From Sisyra terminalis (lineage: Eukaryota > Arthropoda > Insecta > Neuroptera > Sisyridae), in assembly GCA_958496175.1 (NCBI GenBank), contig OY292280.1, positions 434,001 through 498,000 of the forward strand: a stretch of DNA of 64,000 nt, given 5' to 3'. Shown here piece after piece: positions 25,565-38,051 of this stretch. The position numbers and the translations under genes are program-made. Each line of letters starts with the position of its first letter. Position 1 is the first letter of the stretch. The notes beneath the pieces are model-generated. The model was not told the DNA's origin and did not search any database. It saw only the letters and a list, made by a program, of their open reading frames with translations.

Positions 25565-28346
25565 TTAGTTCGGTTTATTGGTATTACCAGATTTTTTCGC
25601 TTCCTTCTTTTCAGATTTGGGTTGTTTTGGCGCATTTTCCAAACCACGAATTTGATGCTTTTTCAAACTGTAAGTTTCTAAAAAATGAAAGCACTGTAAA
25701 ATAAATTCGATGACAAAATATTTTAGAACAAACCAGTAAGTAATTTATAGATTGGAAGGATTTGATTTCCTTGAATTTCCAGTGTATGTGAATCAGTTTT
25801 TGTGTCTATTGTTGTAGCACTTCCTATTGATTTACGACAAATTTTAGCAAACTCATTGATGTCGATTCCATACACGTCCAGATTTTTAACTAAAGTCACC
25901 TAAAATAAAATTATTTAAATAGTAATTTTTAAAGAAATTCATATTACGAGGTGTTAGAAAAACTATCGACTGTTGCAAAAAAAAAAGAAGAAATTTTAAT
26001 TTAAATATTATTATTCTATATACCTTTTTCCCGTATTTTCGGTTTTCGACTAACAGGCAGATATTTTTGGCTTTTCCCTTTAGAATAACCATTCCTAAAG
26101 GGTGGCTAGAGGTTTCTGTACCGTAAAAAGGTGTCATTTGACTCTTGACTTTTTCAATCACTTGATTCCACGGCAAGTTTTCACAGGTTTCCAAAATGTA
26201 ACCCAAAGCATCATCCGGTTCAACCTTAGTACTAGATTAATTTGATTAGATTTAATTTAAGAGTAAATGAAAAATAAATTCATTTCAGATGAATAAAGTT
26301 TAACAACAAAATTTCATGAATTCAACTCATGTACGGGAAATATTTTTTCCGGTTCTTTTGAGAACATGTAATAAAATGCTTCTCATCATACATGATAACA
26401 ATATCATACTTTAAAATGATCTTGAAACTTTTGGCTTTAGCAGAACAGGTCAATTTTCATTAAAAAAACATCGTTTAAATTCATTCTTACTTAAATCACA
26501 GCAAATGAAAATAAATTCCGGAAAATCTCTTTACTCTACAGAGACCGAAACTATCAAGATATTTAAAAGAGTATCAAGGTTTTCTTATTGCTTTACAACC
26601 TCTTTGTTTATAAGAGGCGATTTTTAGCAATTCTTTTGGAATTTTTTCCAACTTTTGACGTATATTAATTAAAAACAATTTTTTGTTAAAAAAATTACTT
26701 TTTCGTAAAAAGAAATATATGCATATATATAATTACCCTTTTGCTAAGTTGTGATTTTTTATATAATTTATGACTAGTTGTCTGACTTGTTCTTCAGTTA
26801 AAATGTCTCTTAACCTAAAAAAAAATATGTATAGTTTTAATCAATACTGATATAGTAATGACCTGATGAATTAATATTTAATAACTACTTCACAGCAAAA
26901 TAATTTCATCAGTATTCTGACTATTCAAAGTTATTAACATGCTATGATTGTTTGATAGAACAGAACATTTGTTTGAGAATCACCCAAATATTCTTTTCTG
27001 GTATGTTCTGTTTTGTCATAAAACCATAGCTACGTTATCATATGCAACCATAACAAATGACTTTTAAAATGTTCATATTATAATCCATGCATGGCAAAAT
27101 ATTTCAATTCATATACATGATTTTTAATTACTTATAATTGGTATCGTTTGCAAGGCATAAGACTTTTCTGTTCATTTCATAGTAGTGGATTAGATTTGGA
27201 GGCGGCTTTGAAGCGGACTCGTCACTTTTCATTTTTAAATCATTTTCATTTAAACTAAAATTGATCACATCAGAATGGCTGGTGTTGAATTTGGTAATGC
27301 TAAGAATGTTTTTATTGTCGACAAGAGTTAACAGTTTATTTGTTGCCATAGCTTGCAGAAAGTTTCCTAGTTTTTTATACGAAGATTTCTTTAGTTCGAT
27401 TTCTTGCGTGGTCGCTTTTAAGAGATAATTTTTGTAGAATGTTGAAACTAAAATTGGTAAAGAAATTCCGGAGAGTTGGGTTTTGATGACTTTTAGTAGG
27501 CAGTGTTTTAATAGTTGATCCATTGCTTCGGGAATGGAAATTTCAAGTTGCTCTAGTTGTTCGGCGACAGTTTCCACTTCGTCGATAGGATCGAGATGGT
27601 TTTCTTCGTCAAAATTGGGGGACGGGTTTGCCTCGGTAACACATTCAGGAGGTTCTAGTTGAGGTAAGGTAAGTTTAGAAAGATTTGCCAATGAATCATT
27701 GTAGCGATGAATAATTTTCAAAAATTTTCTGCGACTGTTTGTTTCCACCATTTCCTCTTCGCTTGCAACAATTTGTCCAACAGCAATGATCGCTCGATTA
27801 TTCGATAAATTCAAAGCCATTAAACTCCCAACAGTTTGTCCTTCTATAAAAAAAAATAATTAATGCGTAATTATTATATGGTTAGAATTCCGTACCTCTA
27901 GTTTCTCGTGAAATTATTCCCGGACCCATTAAATCAGCCCCATTTTCAATTTTCGGCCATACTTGCACCCAAGTAGTTACCACTGGTAATAAATTAGGAA
28001 ATTTCCATAAAGTGAAAACGGTTGGGATTAAAATGCCTTCAGACTTCTCCTCAAAGAACACTGGAGTCAAATTAACCAGATACGCAATAATTTTTGATTG
28101 GTTTTTGCCAATTATTTCCATTTTGCAAACTTTTTCCTCCGGTTTGAAGAAATCTTCTACTTCACTACTACTAAGTATCGGATATTTGGCTAGGATGTTT
28201 TTAATCAAATTTCGGCTAAAATCAAACAATAAATGAATATAAACTGTTGGGAAATTAAAAAAAATATATCATCTAAAATAATATTTTTACCGATCGGAAG
28301 AACGTAGAGTTGTTTTGGTTTTGGAACACAAACGATGCTTAAACAT
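25565..28346 (-). CDS. EIF2D: Eukaryotic translation initiation factor 2D (ligatin)
   Basis: Exons 28346-28291, 28215-27896, 27843-27132, 26814-26737, 26231-26024, 25899-25734 and 25677-25565 give 550 aa; human eIF2D is 584. The order is an N-terminal MCT-1-like fold (starting MFKHRLCSKTKTTLRSSDR), a PUA domain (PTVFTLWKFPNLLPVVTTWV, NGADLMGPGI), a SWIB/MDM2-like segment (MDQLLKHCLLKVIK, ELKKSSYKKLGNFLQAM), a winged-helix part (LRDILTEEQVRQLVINYI) and a SUI1/eIF1-like domain (VTLVKNLDVYGIDI, LEIQGNQI). The Lys-rich tail KKHQIRGLENAPK is the usual ending. eIF2D can deliver initiator tRNA independently of eIF2-GTP and, with MCTS1-DENR, recycles 40S subunits and promotes re-initiation. The acidic linker between the PUA and SWIB parts is the divergent portion. 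Confidence 0.96.
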
Positions 28347-29241
28347 GTTGAAAGCTAACAACGTTCAAATTAAAACCAATTTTTAATTAAAAATTTAGAA
28401 AAAGAAATCATTTACTTATTTACAAAAAAAATAATAATGTTTTTTAAATCACATATCTATAAGTATTTGTCGTATGTATTTATATAAACGATATAAACTT
28501 GACATTGAACGCGCACGATCCTAACGATACGACCCACAATGCGCTTGCGCTCGACATTTGTACTAAGTGTACGATCTCGAAGATTCATATTATTCATATC
28601 AATGATAGGGAGTGATTGGCAGTGTGCTCTGAAAATTTGTCGTGTTCATATAACGTAGTGCAAAAGCAACTTCAAAAATGTTCTGCTAGTATACCGAAGA
28701 TTTTTTATCTGTTATTCAATGTCAATTATTAATATCAGAACGATATCCTTATCCGTAGCTCGTTGTTGGAAAATAATTTAAACGATGGATCTTCCTAAAA
28801 CCTGCCGTCTAATTCTCAACTGTTCGTCAGAGCAAACAACTTTACTTTTTTGTATAAACCAAAAGATATTTCTATCTGACGGTTAGCTAACTGCAGTAAT
28901 TTTTTAATTATTTCAAATATTTATTTCTTCTCTTGAAACATTCGTATTTCGTAATATTTGTTGTAGACGTTTAAATTGTTTCAATATTTTTTTTTGACAT
29001 GCGCAAACTTTTGTTTGTAGTCCACCCTAGTGCGTATGTGCTGAAACAAGTGATAGTCACAGATATTTATATTGAAACAACAAATTTAAAGGAAAAAAGG
29101 TCTATTACAAGTTTTTGATATATTTACTCCTTCAAAAGTTATTCAAGGTTAAAGTTGAACTAAAGAGAAATTTTAATATTTTTTCAATTTTTTGACGCAA
29201 CCATCAATTTTATGAGAAAATTTTATAGAATATTTTTTTTA

Positions 29242-29441
29242 GAGCACTTTTTTTTCTATAACTTATCTCTATAAAAGTTTTTGATATTTTTCACAGGTCC
29301 TAAGTTATTTGCATTAAACTGAAAATTCCCTGAATTATTATATTTTTAACATATTTTTTTTTTATTTTAATTAAATAACTTAGGACCTGTGAAAAATATC
29401 AAAAACTTTTATAAAGATAAGTTATAGAAAAAAAGGTGCTC
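29242..29441. mobile_element. Mariner-like MITE with long inverted repeats
   Basis: Arms of about 70 bp (roughly 29242-29313 and 29371-29441) are near-perfect inverted copies beginning GAGCAC and both containing GATATTTTTCACAGGTCCTA. A loop of about 55 nt separates them. TA dinucleotides flank both ends (29240-29241 and 29442-29443), the target-site duplication of Tc1/mariner elements. There is no coding capacity. A degenerate direct copy of the arm appears near 29099-29160. Confidence 0.75.
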
Positions 29442-30401
29442 TACAAAAGATCGGATACACTAGCCGTTGAACTCGACAATTGCATTAAAACAAATTACAA
29501 AGTCTGCTGAAACCATATCCTATCAAACTAAAACCAGAATCAGAACAATACTTTAAGTACTTCTTTAGAAAGTGTCTGCTAAGAATTTAATCGGTTAATG
29601 ACTGACTTTCCCCTGTGGTTCTCTTGTGACGGCATCCATGACGATAAGAAATAGAAATTTTGTATTGAACCCTAATGTAAACTACATATAAAAACTCAAA
29701 AAAGAGATTGCCAGGAATCAGCCAGAGGATATCGATAAATTATTTTACTATATTGCAGTGAGGAGCAGAGATATGAAATGAGAGATTTCCAGAAATTATA
29801 ATTCATATTTTAGTTGATAGAAAAAATCTAGGCTTATACATATAAAATTATTTATTTAATTATAATTACGTACAGTCATTGTTTATGGACATCATGAATA
29901 GATTTTATTCTTAACTCCTTAAGCGTTTATGATGTATATATTCATCATAGTCTTACATTATTGCACAGTGCTGAAGACGAAAATATTTGCATTTAGAATC
30001 TTTGTTTCCAACTAAATGTGGCACAAAATAGGAAATATATTTAACAAAAATCAGTTTTTCCCAGACATAACGAACAAAAAATTTCATTTTATGGAGATAT
30101 GACGAATATATACGGTAACAATAAAATTATGTTGCTACCACATAAACCACTTCTCACAATCTTGGTCTTAAAGGACGTTCTCTACAACAAGTATGGACAA
30201 AAGAGAACAATGAATGAACGGTTCACGGTTCATAAAACCGTTCGGAATTGAAATTTTTACTGTATCACAGAAAGTTCGTGACTGTAATAAACTACGTCTG
30301 CACAGAAAAATGGTTCTCCTAAGAAATTATGTGGATTTTTTTTACTAATTTCATTACTAACATATAATTTATATACAAATACACTTATAAATAGTTTCTT
30401 T

Positions 30402-30581
30402 GGCTTATGTTATTTTTAGAGCCGTCAAATCTGGCAATGTTGCATTTTCTACTTCTTTTTCATTCTATTCGCGATTTTTTTGTGAATTCAATTCTAATAT
30501 GACATTATTTTCTCTTTTGTGAGAAATTAAATAGAAAATGCAACGTTGCCAAATTTGACGGTTCTAAAAGGAACATGAGCC
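30402..30581. mobile_element. hAT-type MITE with perfect 8-bp target-site duplication
   Basis: A 180-bp element with inverted ends GGCTTATGTT and, on the other strand, GGCTCATGTT, continuing as GCCGTCAAATCTGGCAATGT versus ACCGTCAAATTTGGCAACGT. It is flanked on both sides by GTTTCTTT (30394-30401 and 30582-30589). An 8-bp duplication is characteristic of hAT transposases. Confidence 0.85.
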
Positions 30582-30756
30582 GTTTCTTTTTTGTCACGAT
30601 TTTTTTCTTTTCATTTTGTCATCGTTAATTGTATGTAAATTTTGCTTTGAAAATAAAAAAAAATGAAAAATTACATTTTTATTAATAAATAAGCCTTCAA
30701 GTATACATATTTTTATGTCCTTCCTATTTTTTTTCATATTGCAGCATATAAAATTC

Positions 30757-30977
30757 GGACTTATGTCCCTTTTAGGTCAGTCAATATCTGGCAACGATGC
30801 AGTTTCTACTATGTTTTTAATCTAATTCGCTAATAAATCGACCCATAATTTAGCCACAAAAGAGACATTATACCATATAAGAATTTGATTAACAAAAAAA
30901 AAACGCGAATAGAATAAAAAACAAAATAGAAAATGTATCGTTGCTAGATATTGACCGACCTAAAAGGAATTTGAGCC
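30757..30977. mobile_element. MITE related to the element at 30402
   Basis: A 221-bp element with inverted ends: CCTTTTAGGTCAGTCAATAT on the left and CCTTTTAGGTCGGTCAATAT on the right (other strand), both followed by a (T)GGCAACGATGCA-like block. The flanks share AAAATT only, so the duplication is eroded. Fragments of this family occur at 4402, 23224 and perhaps 1-20. Confidence 0.8.
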
Positions 30978-33195
30978 AAAATTTGTAATAGTTGTACGAG
31001 TTGTATCATTAATTCCTTAAAGTAGAGAACTTCCTTGAAAGCTAAACTAAAATCACTTAAAGTACATTAAAACTATTATTAATTTTTAACGCCAGGCGGC
31101 GGCACCATGGAGCCGTAAACGACCACACTATTAAAATTCGGAAATAAATTACTTTAAACTAATAGTACTTACTTAAAAAAATAGTGCTGGTTGTATTGAA
31201 TCCCATCAAGTATGGTCATTTCAACCCTTGTGCATGAATTGATTCTTTTAACAAAATAGTTGAACCGAGAATTCGAAACAGACCTGAGCTTTAATATCGT
31301 ATTCATCGGCTCATGACTTTAAATACATTGAATCCATTTAACCGATTCAACTATTACTATTGGAAAATTCAAAATACATTTTTATAATGAATGCACGACG
31401 TAAGGTCGTTAACGACTCGATAGTATTAGTCTGTAAGTTTGGAGGTAATATCGCCTATAGTTAATTTTTTAGATCGAAAAATTAAATTTATATTGCTTTG
31501 GAGAATTCTTTTGAAAACACAATTACAAAACGTTAAATGTTTCACCTAAAGAAAAATACAATTAAAATACTTTCCATTGCTTGTTTACTTCAATATATAA
31601 CATTAAATTCCGTAGATCGATGGAATTAGGCATTGACGATTTTAAAAACTCTATACGGAAATATAATATCACTTTGCATCCTCTGCTTTTTTTTTTTGTC
31701 TATATTCTAGTCAAGTTATATACGGTGCTGTAAGTGTCTTACCTTTTAATCGATAGTACTCGCAGTGTTATAACAGTATATACCACAAGTATCTGTAAAT
31801 TGAATACAATCATACTGTACAGTATCCTCAATACATTTTAGGGTACATATCAGACTGTGTAATAGTACAACATTAAGGCAGCAAAACGAACTGAAAACCA
31901 GAAAAAGAACTTTGTTTCAATATTGGAGTCTAGCTATACTACTCGAGTCATATATCCGGCTTTCTAGTTTTTTAGCACATACGGGTCGTTGAAATGTGGA
32001 GGATGCTACGAAGTGCTGACTTTTGCAAAGGTTGATATTTTTGAATTCTTCCCAGGTTATGAGCCTTGAAATATTTCCCTTCTAAGCGCACTTGTTGTGG
32101 TGTATATATTAAATGACGGTTGGCAATCAGTCATCTTTGTTACGATATTTAAGTTGATTTCGTTTATTTGCAACTTTTTCTAACTCATTGGAAACTATTG
32201 CATTGTACTGTTTCTTTATTCAGTTTTTGAACTAATCAACTGCTTCATGTCCGTCAAGGTGCAGTCTGATCTATCGGAATTCCACGTCACACGTTGAAGC
32301 AAACTATCAATTCAACGGATTTATTTACTTCTTCTATACATAAATGAGTAAAATTAATCGAATCTTGGAAAATTAATATTTCGACAAAATATTGCTTAAT
32401 GATATCTCCTTTTTTTGATTGGAAACATTTGAAAATAATTTTATTAAAAAAAAAACAACTTTTAGTACAAAATTAAGTGTTTCCATTTGATAGATTCAAA
32501 CGATTTTTCAAGCATTTTAACAGTAAAAAATCAATGATTCTGTATTTTATTTATAATTTGTATATTTATATGTACATAAATTGTGAATTTTTCATTAAAA
32601 GAAAAATTCTCTGCATTTAAACGATCTTTTAACAAAATTGAAATATCCCATTTTAAGCAAATTATACCCAATCGAAGCTTAACATTATTTTTTTAAATAC
32701 TATTAGGAATACAATTAAAAGAAAACGTATACAAAAGAAATCCGCCTCGAAAGAAAAAAACATTGTGCAAGTAAATGGCTTTGGTTATAAAAAATAAGTT
32801 ACTTTAACGCCAGTGGAATGATATAGTTCTGCTTCGTTATAAAAGGCCAGGAGATGTAACAATTCGGCCACTGACTATATTTTTTTTCCAAAATTGAAGA
32901 CTAACAATACAAATCTTTAATCTTTCAAAAATTAAATATCTTGTCACCAAATTTTTCAGAACATAAAACTATTATTTTTTCCCCTCACCTCAAATTATCA
33001 GATCAAATACATCAGAGGTCCAGAAAAAGCAAGGGAGTACTGAACTTATTTACCAAAAAAAACCTTCCAGCCTGATTTTTTCGTCGAATAGTTCCTATTT
33101 AAAAACTATTTTTAATTTTATCTTAGTATTTTACGTTTACTTCTTTGTTTTTTAAGTAGTAGTAACCAAGAAAACAATTCATTATTATCTTAGAC

Positions 33196-33443
33196 CAGTG
33201 ATGGTAAACCTATGGTGCACGAATCAGATACTGACTCACGCAGGCTTATTGTAAATCTATATATCATAATAGATAGAATAGAAAATTCAAAACTTGAAAA
33301 TGTATAAAGATTGGATATGTACGCATACGGGGTTCTTAAATTGTTTTCGAATGATTTAGTTTTCGTGGCGCAACTCTGGTGATTCACAAAAAATAAAGTG
33401 AAGAAAATTTGGTTCATTACTTCAAAAAGATTTGTCATCACTA
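33196..33443. mobile_element. hAT-like non-autonomous element
   Basis: Ends CAGTGATGGTAAACCT (left) and TAGTGATGACAAATCT (right, other strand) form an inverted pair. The flanking octamers TCTTAGAC and CCCTCGAC match at five of eight positions, consistent with a decayed hAT duplication. An 83-codon minus-strand open frame inside has no recognisable domain. Confidence 0.5.
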
Positions 33444-33496
33444 CCCTCGACTAAGGTAATACAAAGGAAGGTATTCCAATCTTGGAATGGGTGATG

Positions 33497-33621
33497 GGAA
33501 ATGTGTCAAGATGTGGTGCCGCCACAAGTATGTCTGGAGTACTAAGTTATATTACCGTACATAAGTGGTTAGTATTATAGACACACTTGTGGGTGGCGGC
33601 GCCACATCTTGTCACGTTTCC
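33497..33621. mobile_element. Short GC-rich inverted-repeat element
   Basis: The left arm GGAAATGTGTCAAGATGTGG pairs with the right arm GGAAACGTGACAAGATGTGG read on the other strand. Both continue into GCCGCCAC and ACAAGT. Total about 125 bp, with no target duplication seen. The arms are much richer in GC than the surroundings. Confidence 0.6.
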
Positions 33622-33708
33622 AAACATGCATCGTATGATTAGAATATCTTTTTATATATTATCTTACCCTAGGCCAAACAGTAGATGGACTGATTAGATG
33701 ACATAGTG

Positions 33709-33906
33709 CAGTGTTTTCCAAAGAGCGATACAAGTACCCTCAGGGTAAATGCTACACCAAATTTTGACTGCGTCTGGTGCAACAAATGTTACAGACAATG
33801 TCATACAAAAATAAAAAATTGTTGCACTTTTTTCTTAACAAAAGGTTCTTAGTGACATCCTAATTATATATGGGATACAACTAAATCTATAGTTTCAGAA
33901 ACACTA
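33709..33906. mobile_element. Possible hAT-like MITE
   Basis: Begins CAGTGTTTTCCAAAG and ends with the inverted counterpart TAGTGTTTCTGAAAC. The start resembles the single end at 9163. The flanking octamers do not match well, so the boundaries are tentative. Confidence 0.45.
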
Positions 33907-34518
33907 GTTTAGAGGATCATTAAAATCTTGGTGGTTAAAATGATCTCGTAAATTATTAACAGGATGTCGAGTTTTCCGATATTTGGTTGCATAGTATCAG
34001 CTAAGTGTAAGGTAATGACGACTTTTAACACTATGTACTGTATGGTCTAAGATTATTGTAAATTTTAGTAGTTTGCGAAGTTTAGACTCTCTAAAAAACC
34101 GTAATGCTAACGGTTGATGACGGAGATATATGAAAAACAAAGAAGTCAACGTGAAACACTATCGATACACTTGAAGAACTGCGTAAAACAAATGTTTACC
34201 TCATGCAATTTATAAGCTACAACTGTTAAATACTTATTTTATAATCACTTTACATTAATTTGCATATGATATATATATATTGCTGTCTAAAGTTAATAAC
34301 AAACAACGATAGAAATGAAATAGGAAATGATATAATTACAATCAAAGAAAGTAACTAGGATTGTTATACTTAGTTATCGAAGCACACTTCAAAAATATTT
34401 TTCTTTCATATATCTTCTCCCTTTAAGATCATACAACAACTGGATTGCTTATAAGCGTAGGTAATTATTAAAATTTTGATGGTTTCAGATGACGTCATAT
34501 AGTGTGATGGAGAAACAT

Positions 34519-34613
34519 CAGCATATGATATCATTATTATTGCTTCTATATGTGACCAGCAAATGGCAGTCTTTGAACAATCTATGTATTGTTTGGTCTA
34601 AGATTTTTCAACG
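34519..34613 (+). repeat. Dispersed repeat, copy A
   Basis: Contains TATGATATCATTATTATTGC, then CTATATGTGACCAGCAAATG and GGCAGTCTTTGAA. The same ordered blocks occur at 37966-38051 and, shorter, at 63311-63363. Confidence 0.55.
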
Positions 34614-35152
34614 GAATTATTCTAACATTTCATTAAAATTGATATTAAAATATAATTAAAATAACATTATAATTAATGTATTTGATAAAACAAATACTTG
34701 CTGTTATTGACACGTGGTCACATCATTAAAGACTAAAATATTAATAATACGTTAAAAAAATGTCTTCCGCGGAGATTCACAAATTTAATTTTGATTGAGA
34801 AATAGGACTGTACAAAAGTTTAAGTTGTTAATATTTAGTTGTTGGACATTAGATTTTTTATTTGCCGTGATAATGACATGAGAAAATAGTTTTGTGCTTC
34901 TTATGATTTTCTAGGTGACACAAATGTTTACAAGTGTCTAAATCAGTTTGCATGTTACACACCTACCTAATTAAACCGACTCTGATATTGACAGATATTT
35001 AATTATTAGGAAATTATGGAAACAATTTATGTCTAGAGCCGAGTTGCTCGACACAGGCCAATTAAATAAAAGCCAGATGAAAATTAAAACAAATCTAGTT
35101 TAGTCATAAAATCACAAAGGAGTTATTTGATAAAATTTCCTTGAAAAATTCG

Positions 35153-35158
35153 TTTATT
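35153..35158 (-). terminator. GOLPH3 polyadenylation signal
   Basis: AATAAA on the minus strand, 60 nt after the GOLPH3 stop. Confidence 0.6.
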
Positions 35159-35217
35159 TGACGATTTGATGCTAATGACTGTTCGTGGCTGGCGGATTAT
35201 TCTTGATTTTTTTTCTC

Positions 35218-36429
<1,212 letters not shown>

Positions 36430-37965
36430 TGTTTATTGCTCAACAATATTTCACGTTTTCGCTAGAAATTACGAGGGAAAACACTATCCACACCAACACA
36501 GTCGGGGATGAGGGAAACGTGTCAATGATTTGCACGAGTCTTTGCTTGGGTGACAGTGAGTACGAAGTGAAATTTACATGAAACAAAATTGAAACGATGT
36601 GTTTTCCTCGCTTTTCCTCGAAAGTTCCGATTTAATTATGTTTAAATCATTTAATTTGTCAATTAGCAGTTCAATGTTGACGAACACCAGCACAGAACTA
36701 TGAAGCTAGTCTACCTTCACCGTACTCCACACAATTCTATTACAATTCATAGAATTGTATTAGTCGTTATCGTATTGCTCGTATTGTCAAATGTGCCTGC
36801 GTTCCAATTGTAGACGTCAGTTACGTCAGTTTAAGTCATTCGAATTATTCAAGTTATAAAACTGATAAAATAATATTATAATAAAAACTCAAAGATTTCA
36901 TTAATCTTTTGCGCTCATTTGATAATTCAATATTTCAGTTTGGTTATTACTAAAGAAGCTTTCAAGTTAATTGCAAAACCATTAATTCGCAGTTAGGAAA
37001 ATTAATAATTTCATGAATTTAACCGATAGATAAAGGTAATTAGGTCTTTACATTTTTCAATTAAAGATAAAATCAAGGTCATTGTAATATAAATACTAGG
37101 GGAACATTGTACAACTATCAGTACCTAAAAAAATATTGTTAAAATCATTGAATTACATGTTTACGTCAATGTATGACGTTGACAAACATTAAGCCAGACG
37201 TGTATACATGGTTGAGGCATTGGGTGCATTGTCCCCTTGAATAAAACAAAATTTCCAAAAATTTACGTTTTTCCTGATCGATTCATTTTCTGTAAGAAGT
37301 CTTAACTCGATACTTGCAAAGTATTGAACAAATCATTACGTTGTTATATAGTATAAATATCGGTTCTAGTGAGTCAAATAATCTACGAGTATATACATTA
37401 TTCTTATTAAGAATGATCGCAAATATAAATAGTTTGTTAAAGACAAGGACGTCGTCAATAATCATTAGACCAAAGAGCTCCGCAAGATCATAAATATAGG
37501 AGGCATTGATAGAATTTGTAAGAGCCTATGCCTTTATTCTAATAGAATAATTAAGTAAAAAATATCATAATTTATTGGAAACATATTTTTAATGAAATTA
37601 AATTCTTAACTACTTTTATTTTTTGTCTCTACCTCCTCTTGATAATGCCACTGATGTCATTACATCTTGGACTTTATACATACTTTCATTTATAACATAA
37701 CACTTACTACTGCGCAGATATTGTATATTAGTATTTCGACGAAGATATACGTGTCGGGAAATTATAAAACAGAACATGAAATATAAATGGCAAGAGAACG
37801 AACACTTTATTTTAAAGTTGTCCACGAAATGAAGGCTCAATGCAGAGGACTCTAGCATCAGTATTATACCATTTCCCAATACTCATCTTCTAGATTGTAT
37901 CTAACTATGTATTGTCCAGCAGCAACTAGCATATTATCACTTGATCGAAAGACATTATTTAGAAT

Positions 37966-38051
37966 TATCACTATATGACATCATTATAATTGCCTCTACG
38001 TGTGATCAATAACTGGGAGTCTTTGAATAGCTCATGAATTATATGATTTAA
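37966..38051 (+). repeat. Dispersed repeat, copy B
   Basis: TATCACTATATGACATCATT, then a block ending TACGTGTGATCAATAACTGG and GGAGTCTTTGAA, collinear with copy A at 34519. The first block matches 8494-8520 at the 3' end of the golgin gene. Confidence 0.55.

Larger units (their letters stand above)
28347..35217. other. Gene-poor, MITE-rich interval between eIF2D and GOLPH3
   Basis: About 6.9 kb without a supported coding exon. The left 300 bp is the likely eIF2D promoter. The rest holds inverted-repeat elements at 29242, 30402, 30757, 33196, 33497 and 33709, and a dispersed repeat at 34519. A small GC-rich islet sits at 31091-31122. Confidence 0.55.

Noticed and set aside
33190..33441. 83-codon minus-strand frame
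   Set aside because: It lies inside a hAT-like inverted-repeat element and shows no transposase motif; treated as repeat sequence.
37616..37879. 87-codon minus-strand frame in the GOLPH3-KDM5 gap
   Set aside because: No family resemblance and no coding-like composition; considered chance.
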